DNA from: Chloroflexota bacterium
Lineage (GTDB): Bacteria > Chloroflexota > Dormibacteria > CF-121
Length of the DNA stretch: 15,196 bases
Direction of reading: 5' to 3'
Assembly: GCA_005880605.1 (NCBI GenBank)
Contig: VBIS01000169.1
Location: 1 to 15,196 of the forward strand
How positions within the stretch are numbered: position 1 is the first letter of the stretch; the number at the start of each line of letters is the position of its first letter. Both the position numbers and the translations under genes were made by a program. The notes under the pieces are model-generated. The model worked only from the letters and a program-made list of their open reading frames with translations, ran no database searches and was not told the DNA's origin. Below are positions 7,450-13,513 of this stretch, piece by piece.

Positions 7450-8103
7450 TTAGTCGGTGCTCAGAGCCAGTACGAATGATGCGGCGACGATTGCCGCGGA
7501 ATAGGTCGTCTCCTCTGCCTGGGGGATGGCAAGGAGGACGCTCGCCGGCTTACTACCGATATTCACTCCGTGGTCGGCCTGGGCGACGTCCGTTCCCTGT
7601 TCAGTCCGAGTGCCTATCACAAGGATGTTCTTCCCGATCAGGGCCGGTGCCGGTGCCGACTGGTCAGCCGGGCTGATCTGCCTCGAGAGATTGGGGATCG
7701 CCATCACGTCAACTCGGTCGCCTGGTTTCAGTACGCCGCCGACGGCGGCTGCGGGCGCAATCGGTACACCGATGATGCGATATCCCGGCGGAATGTCAAG
7801 ACCGGAGCCGACGAGAGTGGCGTTCTTGGTCGGAGCCACTTCGCGGGCATCCACAAATTGCCCCTCGAGAATCGGAAACGAGACGATCTGGCCGATCGCC
7901 TGATCCGTGGATCTCAAGACATTACCGCCGACCGACCCTAGATTGACCTGCCGCACGGCGACATCGGAATCCTGGATCCGCGTTCCGACCGTCAAGTCAT
8001 GGTTCGCGACCAATGCCGTTGCCTGGCGAGTATGCGAGTAATAGAACAGGCCGGCGATTCCCGAAAGGGCAACGAAGACCGTGAGATAGAGACTCCGACG
8101 CAT
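7450..8103 (-). CDS. cpaB: CpaB/RcpC-like pilus assembly protein
   Basis: The 217-residue protein starts at ATG 8103, with GGAGG at 8112-8108 and a 4-nt spacer. It has an N-terminal membrane anchor (LYLTVFVALSGIAGLFYY, about residues 5-22). A SAF domain follows at about 28-90, with LVANHDLTVGTRIQDSDV and the GQIVSFPILEGQFV strand. After it comes the RcpC/CpaB region with GYRIIGVPIAPAAAVGGVLKPGDRVDVMAI at about 107-136, a hallmark of the family. CpaB proteins are extracytoplasmic parts of Tad machines and in diderm bacteria sit near the secretin. No secretin gene is present here, as expected in monoderms, so the protein probably organises the pilus exit in the wall. The C-terminus ends in a hydrophobic stretch (YSAAIVAASFVLALSTD). 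It lies 8 nt after the PKD-like gene. Confidence 0.88.
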   Translation of the reverse strand: MRRSLYLTVFVALSGIAGLFYYSHTRQATALVANHDLTVGTRIQDSDVAVRQVNLGSVGGNVLRSTDQAIGQIVSFPILEGQFVDAREVAPTKNATLVGSGLDIPPGYRIIGVPIAPAAAVGGVLKPGDRVDVMAIPNLSRQISPADQSAPAPALIGKNILVIGTRTEQGTDVAQADHGVNIGSKPASVLLAIPQAEETTYSAAIVAASFVLALSTD

Positions 8104-8111
8104 GGCCCCTC

Positions 8112-9392
8112 CTATCCGCTCTCAGCGGCAAAGTCGACGGAAACGGAAAAGTTCGAAGCGATCGCATACGACTCGACGTGGCCGTCCGGAAACCGCGTTG
8201 TGACGAAGAGTGTGACCGGCACCACGTATTCCCGGGGTCGGCCACCGAGGATGTGATTTGGAGCGTTCCATTGCAATCGGAGTAAGTCTCCGGCACGGTG
8301 GCTGCCGCCCGGGACCGTCCCGACGCCGCGTGGCGCATCCGAGGGCGCCCCATCGAGCCGCCAGCCAGTCAACCATGACTGTCCGAAACCACGAGGGGCG
8401 CCGTTGATGAGTAACTCACCCTCACGAAGGATCAGGAGTTGGACCGAGAGGCTCGTAAGCGCGCCACGAAGACCGTCGATATGACGAAATGCCGTGGGGG
8501 TGGTGGCCGCTCCGATTGGCAATCCGATGTAGGGGACGACTCCGATTTGCGCTCGCGGCGGCATGTAGCTGCGGGATGGCCGCACGCTGGCGGTGGCCAG
8601 CGCGTGATTGCCAACTTCCACTGAGAACGGACGGCGCAGCAGATGCACTGTGCCGTACCGGTCGTAGACCGCGGCCTGGGCGTGGCCGGAAATGAAGGCG
8701 ACGACACGAGCGTCATAGAGTCCGGCCGCTTGGTAGATGTGAGGGACCTGGATCGAGGTCGCAGCCGGGGTATTGATGGTCGCCATCTGTCCGTCACCGA
8801 AATCGATCGACCAGCTGGTCACGGCCCATTCCTGGATCGCCATGCTCAGGTAGAGGTTGAGATCCTGGGTGAGGGCGCTGCTGAGCACGGCAGAAACGCG
8901 GCTCGTCGAGCCGGCAGCCGCGACAACCGGAGACACCGTGACCTGAAGATCGAGATCGAGCCGCGCAGCCGCATCTGCCTGAGGTGGTTGTCCAACCGGC
9001 GTCTCCGTCGGACTTGCGCAAAGAACGGTTGTCGTCCCGAAATTCGGTGGGGGTGAATTGGGAAGCGGTGTGTTGATCTGCCGGTTGGTCGCCCGATCGA
9101 AGACATACACGGCCCAAATCCACGGACAAGAAGGGCTCGCGATCGGCTGTGCGACCCACTCCGAGAAGAACGGGGATTGATGACCAGTTCCGGTCGGGGC
9201 AGGGAAGGCGAAGGTGGAATTGCTGACCTGCGCGTAGACAAAGGCGTGGCCGGCGGACCCGGAGACCGAGGCGATCGAAACGGTCGTGACCGAGCCGCCT
9301 GCGCTCTGGCTATCAGTCGCGCCGGTCGCCACTAATGCCACGCCAAGGCCGAGCGCGGCAACGGCCTTCGTCGCAGTCGCCGCCGGCTTCAT
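8112..9392 (-). CDS. Secreted protein with a PKD-like domain, candidate pilus-associated surface protein
   Basis: The start is the ATG at 9392, which overlaps the TGA of the upstream gene as ATGA. A longer reading to 9449 would run into that gene. The 426-residue product has a signal peptide (residues 1 to about 30: MKPAATATKA then VAALGLGVALVATGAT). The middle holds a PKD-like pattern: WSIDFGDGQ with Asp198 and Asp200, then VPHIY (218-220) and GLYDARVVAF (224-233). Both flanks are beta-rich. There are only two cysteines, Cys89 and Cys125, which could form a disulfide. A proline-rich stretch NSPPPNF lies near 112-118. PKD folds serve as extracellular stalks or adhesion modules. No catalytic motif is seen and no C-terminal anchor is evident. 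Its place between the pseudopilins and cpaB suggests a role at the pilus base, tip or surface. The function is inferred from context. Confidence 0.75.
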   Translation of the reverse strand: MKPAATATKAVAALGLGVALVATGATDSQSAGGSVTTVSIASVSGSAGHAFVYAQVSNSTFAFPAPTGTGHQSPFFSEWVAQPIASPSCPWIWAVYVFDRATNRQINTPLPNSPPPNFGTTTVLCASPTETPVGQPPQADAAARLDLDLQVTVSPVVAAAGSTSRVSAVLSSALTQDLNLYLSMAIQEWAVTSWSIDFGDGQMATINTPAATSIQVPHIYQAAGLYDARVVAFISGHAQAAVYDRYGTVHLLRRPFSVEVGNHALATASVRPSRSYMPPRAQIGVVPYIGLPIGAATTPTAFRHIDGLRGALTSLSVQLLILREGELLINGAPRGFGQSWLTGWRLDGAPSDAPRGVGTVPGGSHRAGDLLRLQWNAPNHILGGRPREYVVPVTLFVTTRFPDGHVESYAIASNFSVSVDFAAESG

Positions 9393-9862
9393 GTTCGGAT
9401 CTCGGCGTTTGCGGCAACCGTCACGTCTACGACGCGCAGTCCAATCCATCCGAGCAAAAGGAATCGGTACGGAACGCGGATGCGCGCACAGACAGCCGGC
9501 CGATCAAGGTACGCCCGTGTATAGGGATCCGCCGCTGGTGTCTGGTTGATGATGCTGACGTCGGCGGTGGCCGCTACCTGCGCTGGCTCTGGGATGCCTG
9601 GCATACCGGTTAGGTTGCGCATCAGGAAGTCCCGCGTTGTCGCCGTGGCGAGCGCCGGGTCCAATCGAAGCCGGCCCGTCTGGCTGTAGTAGCGTTCATC
9701 GACCGCCGTCGCCGCGGCGACTGTTGCGAGATCGACCGCGTAGCGAAGGCGTAGCTTCTGCATCTGCAGGCTCGTCATATCGACGGCCAGCGCGAACACC
9801 AGGATGAACGTTGGCATGAGCAAGACGGCATACAGGACGCTCTGGCCGCGGGAACGAATCAA
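9389..9862 (-). CDS. TadE/TadG-like pseudopilin (second)
   Basis: The 157-residue product starts at ATG 9862, overlapping the previous stop as ATGA. It opens MIRSRGQSVLYAVLLMPTFI, a short basic leader followed by a hydrophobic helix (about residues 9-27), the layout of class III signal peptides. It continues with ALAVDMTSLQMQKLRLRYAV and DLATVAAATAVDERYYSQTG, the helix and Ala-rich part seen in TadG-like proteins. It ends in a beta-rich region with one cysteine. TadE/TadF/TadG proteins are minor pilins placed at the pilus base or tip. The expected cleavage would fall after Gly6, but the fifth residue after it is Tyr11, not the usual Glu, so processing is uncertain. It is longer and more TadG-like than its upstream neighbour. 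Confidence 0.75.
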   Translation of the reverse strand: MIRSRGQSVLYAVLLMPTFILVFALAVDMTSLQMQKLRLRYAVDLATVAAATAVDERYYSQTGRLRLDPALATATTRDFLMRNLTGMPGIPEPAQVAATADVSIINQTPAADPYTRAYLDRPAVCARIRVPYRFLLLGWIGLRVVDVTVAANAEIRT

Positions 9863-10263
9863 TGGTTGACCTCGCCCCGACCGACGTAGCGCGATGAGAG
9901 GGTCACATCCCGCGTGAAAAGGAAGGGGATGGCGAGACGGCGGTGGCTGATCACCTGCACCGTGATCGGCTGTCCCCAGCGAGCATATGCTGGTACAACG
10001 CTGACCTGCACGTGCATCGGATCGAGGCCGGCGGCGACCAACTCGGTGCCAATGCGGTCTCGCACGACCGCGTCGTCTTCACCGCGCTCGCCGGCAACCC
10101 GCGCTCCAATCGCAGCCGCCGCCTGCTCTCCCATCCAGATGTGAATCAAGCCTCCGAGTTCGACGATGCCGAAGAGGACCGGCAGCAAGATGAACGCAAC
10201 CGCCAGCACCGCTTGAAGCGTTTCCTGCCCACGCTGCCGTTGCTGGCGGCGGCCCTTGGTCAT
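9859..10263 (-). CDS. tadE: TadE-like pseudopilin (first)
   Basis: The 134-residue product starts at ATG 10263, which overlaps the pilin stop as ATGA. It has the basic leader MTKGRRQQRQRG, then QETLQAVLAVAFILLPVLFG and IVELGGLIHIW, matching the N-terminal helix of TadE proteins (typically RGQ, a short polar stretch, then a long hydrophobic helix with a conserved ELG/ELA). After the helix come Ala-rich and charged segments and a beta-rich C-terminal domain from about residue 80. TadE proteins act as minor pilins for Tad pili. The cleavage motif would be RG with Gln13 as the new N-terminus. The fifth residue is then Gln17 where Glu is expected, although Glu14 is close by. The call rests on the N-terminal pattern and the operon. 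Confidence 0.8.
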   Translation of the reverse strand: MTKGRRQQRQRGQETLQAVLAVAFILLPVLFGIVELGGLIHIWMGEQAAAAIGARVAGERGEDDAVVRDRIGTELVAAGLDPMHVQVSVVPAYARWGQPITVQVISHRRLAIPFLFTRDVTLSSRYVGRGEVNH

Positions 10264-10412
10264 GACGTCTGCGTTAGTCGCTGAACCATCTGGCCGATCT
10301 TGGCGACCAGACCGTTATTCCAGGCCATGATGCCGACGACGAGGGTTCCAAGGATGATCGCGGCTCCGATCACCCATTCCAGAGTCGACTGTCCGCGCTT
10401 TGAGCTGTTCAC
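10260..10412 (-). CDS. flp: Flp-like type IVb pilin
   Basis: I choose the GTG at 10412 because GGAGG lies at 10422-10418 with a 5-nt spacer. The frame also stays open upstream to a TTG at 10466, but that has no such site. The product is 50 residues, typical of Flp pilins. It begins MNSSKRGQSTLEWVIGAAII, then continues LGTLVVGIMAWNNGLVAKIG. The leader MNSSKRG would be cut by a prepilin peptidase after Gly7, leaving QSTLEW with the conserved Glu at position 5 and an aromatic at position 6 (Trp where Tyr is common). The hydrophobic helix follows. As the major pilin it would form the Tad fibre at the cell surface. No prepilin peptidase gene is in the window. A 46-nt gap separates it from tadC. 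Confidence 0.82.
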   Translation of the reverse strand: MNSSKRGQSTLEWVIGAAIILGTLVVGIMAWNNGLVAKIGQMVQRLTQTS

Positions 10413-10417
10413 GTTTT

Positions 10418-10422
10418 CCTCC
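10418..10422 (-). promoter_or_regulatory. Strong ribosome binding site of the pilin gene
   Basis: GGAGG on the minus strand sits 5 nt before the GTG at 10412 and decides the pilin start. It is among the best Shine-Dalgarno matches in the operon and stands in the only sizeable internal gap (10413-10458). Both fit a need for more pilin than assembly proteins. Confidence 0.75.
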
Positions 10423-10458
10423 AATTCCCTGAATCGTTTCGCCGTCAAATGCGCCGCC

Positions 10459-11361
10459 TCATCCAAACGCCCGCTGCATGATTCCCCAGAAAAGTGGAAC
10501 CACGATCAGGATCACGAACTCCGGCAGGTAGATACCGCCAAGAACGGCAAGCAATTTGGTTCCTACCGCAGCTGCCTTGGCCGTGCTTCGGTTGCGCTGA
10601 TTCAGGCGCACCATCAGTTCCTGGTCGCGAAGCGTCCCATCCAGGTCACCGCCGATCCGCTTGCTCTGGGCAACGGCGCCTACGAACATGGCGACGTCGT
10701 CCACGCCTGTCCTTACGCCGACTTCCTCGAGGGCCTGCTCGATGCTCAACCCCAGGCCATAGCGGCCCAGGGCTCGCTGAATTTCACCCCATAGCAGGGT
10801 GTCAGCCTGACGATTGACGGAAAGAATGTGGAGTGTCCGTTCCAGTGGCATACCGGCCACGGTGAAAGCCCGGAGGAGGCTGATCAGTTGAGGCAGCTCC
10901 CGCTGCAGGGCATCCTGCCGCCTACGTCGGCGCCGGGCCAGATACCGAGCGGGAGTCACATAACCAGCCCATGCGAAGAGTGGGACGAGCATAAAGGCGC
11001 CCGAAAACGTAATGGCGAGCACAGCGGCGAGAAGCCCGCCGGCCGCGCCGCTCATCAGGCGAAGTGCCCGGAATTCGACCCCGTCAATCTGATCCGGCTC
11101 GAGGCCCGCTTGTACCAGGTAATGCGGATCGATGCGAGCTGGGCGAAGACGGAGCCGGCCTCCCCAGAGCAACGCGAAAGGACGGACCCAGCGCTGATAC
11201 CAACCCTCGTGTCGCCGCTGGTGTAGCCGCCACTCGACAGGAGAAAGCGTTGTCGCTCGAATCACCCGGCTGGCGGACGGTTGGCCGAGCCGCAGCCCGC
11301 CAAAAACCGCTTGCAATCCAGCAAAGCACGCCAGCGCAGCGCACAGAGCCCCGAGCATCAT
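10459..11361 (-). CDS. tadC: TadC-like pilus platform protein (T2SSF domain)
   Basis: The 300-residue protein starts at ATG 11361, overlapping the upstream stop as ATGA. It has an N-terminal membrane helix (about residues 2-24), a central pair of hydrophobic helices (about 101-137) and a C-terminal helix (about 271-297). Between the last two lies a cytoplasmic T2SSF domain with LQRELPQLISLLRAFTVAGM, PLERTLHIL, and later VGVRTGVDDVAMFVGAVAQS and GGDLDGTLRDQ. These are characteristic of the GspF/TadB/TadC family. TadB and TadC form the inner-membrane platform with which the assembly ATPase works to insert pilin. The gene directly follows tadB and precedes the pilin, a usual Tad order. The assignment as TadC and not TadB rests on order. 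Confidence 0.87.
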   Translation of the reverse strand: MMLGALCAALACFAGLQAVFGGLRLGQPSASRVIRATTLSPVEWRLHQRRHEGWYQRWVRPFALLWGGRLRLRPARIDPHYLVQAGLEPDQIDGVEFRALRLMSGAAGGLLAAVLAITFSGAFMLVPLFAWAGYVTPARYLARRRRRRQDALQRELPQLISLLRAFTVAGMPLERTLHILSVNRQADTLLWGEIQRALGRYGLGLSIEQALEEVGVRTGVDDVAMFVGAVAQSKRIGGDLDGTLRDQELMVRLNQRNRSTAKAAAVGTKLLAVLGGIYLPEFVILIVVPLFWGIMQRAFG

Positions 11362-12215
11362 GCCTCAAACCGTGCGATCCGCAAGCTCAAGGCGATGCCC
11401 GTGACCTCGAGCACCGCCGCCGCTGGAATGAGGACGAAACGACCGAGCATCGTTTCATCGAGCACACTCAGTAGCTGCGGGTTCACCAGCCGGAGGTACA
11501 GGTACATCCCTGGGACCATCACGGCGAGCAGCCAGATCTGGGCGCGCTGGCCTGCCGACCGCGCCCGAACCTCATTCGCCAGCTGAAGGTTGAATTGGAC
11601 GGCTGACGATAGCTCAACGAGGAGCGTCCGAGCCGCCTGGGTCGGCAGGTGGTTAGCATCACAAATGCCCAAGGTTTCCCAGATCAGACCGAGGTTTCGT
11701 GTCGCGATCCGGGCACGAACCTCGCGAAGGCTGTCGCAAAGAGGAACATTGAGGATGAATCGCTGAATTACGAAATCGAGGTCCTCGGTGATCCACGGGT
11801 CATTGCACGCACGTCGAGCGTGTCGAAGGGCTTCGAGGTACGTATTGCCGGCCGACAACCCGGCGACGATCGCTTGCAAGAGTGCGGGCGCACCGGCCTC
11901 GCTTCGGCGAGCTTGCGAGTGGACAAGCCACGTGAGGTAGAGGCGTGGCAAGATCAGGCCGGCTCCTGCGCCGAGAATGCCAAGGACCGGCGATTGTTGC
12001 CATCCGATGGCAAGCAAGACCACCGGCGCGATCACGGTCATGGCGACGTAGGAGCCTGGGTTACCGACGATGCGGGCGGCGGCCAACCGCCGTTGGTAAT
12101 GGCTCGAAAGGCGCTCGATCAGCGGGGTCGACCTGCCGGGTCGTGCGTGGCGCCGGACGGCTAATCCGAGGCTGAGGATGGCGATGGACACGCAGCCTGC
12201 GACTACGAAATCCAC
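11358..12215 (-). CDS. tadB: TadB-like pilus platform protein (T2SSF domain)
   Basis: The 285-residue product starts at a GTG at 12215, inside the end of the cpaF gene (13-nt overlap). It has an N-terminal membrane helix (MDFVVAGCVSIAILSLGLAV), two helices at about residues 56-95, and two C-terminal helices at about 224-244 and 255-278. The cytoplasmic part between holds the T2SSF pattern: AGAPALLQAIVAGLSAGNTY, LEALRHARRACNDPW, and later LGLIWETLGICDANHLPTQA. Such proteins form the membrane platform of Tad pili with TadC and are driven by the CpaF ATPase. Length is normal for TadB. The tight coupling to cpaF upstream and tadC downstream supports the call. Confidence 0.87.
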   Translation of the reverse strand: MDFVVAGCVSIAILSLGLAVRRHARPGRSTPLIERLSSHYQRRLAAARIVGNPGSYVAMTVIAPVVLLAIGWQQSPVLGILGAGAGLILPRLYLTWLVHSQARRSEAGAPALLQAIVAGLSAGNTYLEALRHARRACNDPWITEDLDFVIQRFILNVPLCDSLREVRARIATRNLGLIWETLGICDANHLPTQAARTLLVELSSAVQFNLQLANEVRARSAGQRAQIWLLAVMVPGMYLYLRLVNPQLLSVLDETMLGRFVLIPAAAVLEVTGIALSLRIARFEA

Positions 12216-13513
12216 CGCATCCCCTGCAGTTCGAGCTTGCGAAGCAGCCTCGGTCCAGGTCGATAATCCGCAACGCTGGTGAACTCAACCCTCATTCCCC
12301 CGTGCGCGACAAGGACATCGCTCTTGAACACAGGGCACAACTCGTACCGTCCGCTTTCATCGGCCTCGCGTAACTCGGCGATCTCCTGGACGCAGCGGCG
12401 TCCGTCGCGAAGCCGGCTGATGAAGATAACCAGATCGAAGACGTGGCCGATGTAGCGTCGAATCTCAACCGGACTGAGCTGCGCGAAATCGCGACTGATC
12501 AATAGTTCGAGCCGGGCAAGGGCGTCGACACAGCTGCTTGCATGGATCGTCGTAGCCGAGCCATCGTGTCCAGTATTGAGTGCCTCAAGCACGTAGTACG
12601 CTTCTTTGCTGTGTCGGATCTCGCCGATGATCAGCCGGTCTGGACGCATCCGTAGCGCGTTCTGCACCAGGTCGGCGACGTCGAGCCGGCGGTCTTGCGC
12701 TGTCTTGCCGGCTAGCTCCCTTGAATGGACACACTCCAATTTGACCCAGTGCGGGTTATCGAGCTCGAGTTCGGCGGTGTCCTCGATGGTGATCACGCGT
12801 TCCTCGTCCGGGAAGGCACTGACGATCGAGCGGAGCAGCGTGCTCTTCCCAGAGCCGGTGGCCCCAGCGATCAAAATGTTGGCTCTGGCAACGGCCATCG
12901 CCTCGAGAAAGGCCCCCATCTGAGCCGACAGCCCGCCTCTGCTGACCCAGCTCGGCTGGTTGACCTCGTGCTCGTCGGGAAGCAGGGCGAGGCGGACGCG
13001 GTTGAACTTTCGGATGCACAGCGTGGGCCCACCAACTGGCGCAAACACTGCGTTGGCTCGGCTGCCGTCGGCCATCCGGGCATCGACTAGCGGCTTGTCG
13101 ATGTTGATCTCACGCCCAACTAGGGCGACAATCTTCTGGATCGTCTGCTCCAGCTGCGCCTCATCGCGGAAGGTCGTATGGGTGAACTCCAGCCGGCCTT
13201 GTCGCTCGATGTAGATCTCATCGAACCGGTTGACGAGGATGTCGGTGATGTCCGGGTCGGCCATTAGTGGCTGCAGGGGTCCAAGCCCAACCAATTGGTC
13301 GAAGAGCTCATCGACGAGGACCGGCGTCGCAGCAAGATGACGCAGTGTTACGGCCTCACGAATCCGGTCCCTGAGGATCGTCTCCCGCTGAGGATTGATG
13401 GAGAATGGATCGAGAATGTCGGGGTCGATCTGAAGGGCAAGCTGCGCGCGCACAAAATGACGCAGTTCGTCGGGCGTCGGTGCCCCCGTGGTCGAGACGT
13501 TCTCAGCCAGCAC
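12203..13513 (-). CDS. cpaF: CpaF/TadA pilus assembly ATPase
   Basis: A GTG start at 13513, overlapping the previous gene by 11 nt, gives 436 residues, usual for CpaF. The open frame extends further upstream only as a shadow inside the preceding gene. Visible elements in order are an N-terminal helical domain, VGLGPLQPLMADPDITDILV at 75-94, the MADGSRANAV motif near 147-156, Walker A GATGSGKST at 217-225, the Asp box ITIEDTAELEL at 241-251, Walker B RLIIGEIR at 293-300, and the His box TGHDGSATTIHA at 314-325. CpaF/TadA is a hexameric secretion ATPase of the VirB11/GspE superfamily that powers Flp pilus assembly from the cytoplasm. All key residues are intact, so it should be active. Directly downstream are its platform partners tadB and tadC. 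Confidence 0.95.
   Translation of the reverse strand: MLAENVSTTGAPTPDELRHFVRAQLALQIDPDILDPFSINPQRETILRDRIREAVTLRHLAATPVLVDELFDQLVGLGPLQPLMADPDITDILVNRFDEIYIERQGRLEFTHTTFRDEAQLEQTIQKIVALVGREINIDKPLVDARMADGSRANAVFAPVGGPTLCIRKFNRVRLALLPDEHEVNQPSWVSRGGLSAQMGAFLEAMAVARANILIAGATGSGKSTLLRSIVSAFPDEERVITIEDTAELELDNPHWVKLECVHSRELAGKTAQDRRLDVADLVQNALRMRPDRLIIGEIRHSKEAYYVLEALNTGHDGSATTIHASSCVDALARLELLISRDFAQLSPVEIRRYIGHVFDLVIFISRLRDGRRCVQEIAELREADESGRYELCPVFKSDVLVAHGGMRVEFTSVADYRPGPRLLRKLELQGMRWIS

Noticed and set aside
8112..9449. Longer start of the PKD-like protein at 9449
   Set aside because: It would add an Arg-rich stretch before the signal peptide and overlap the previous gene; the ATGA start at 9392 gives a clean signal peptide.
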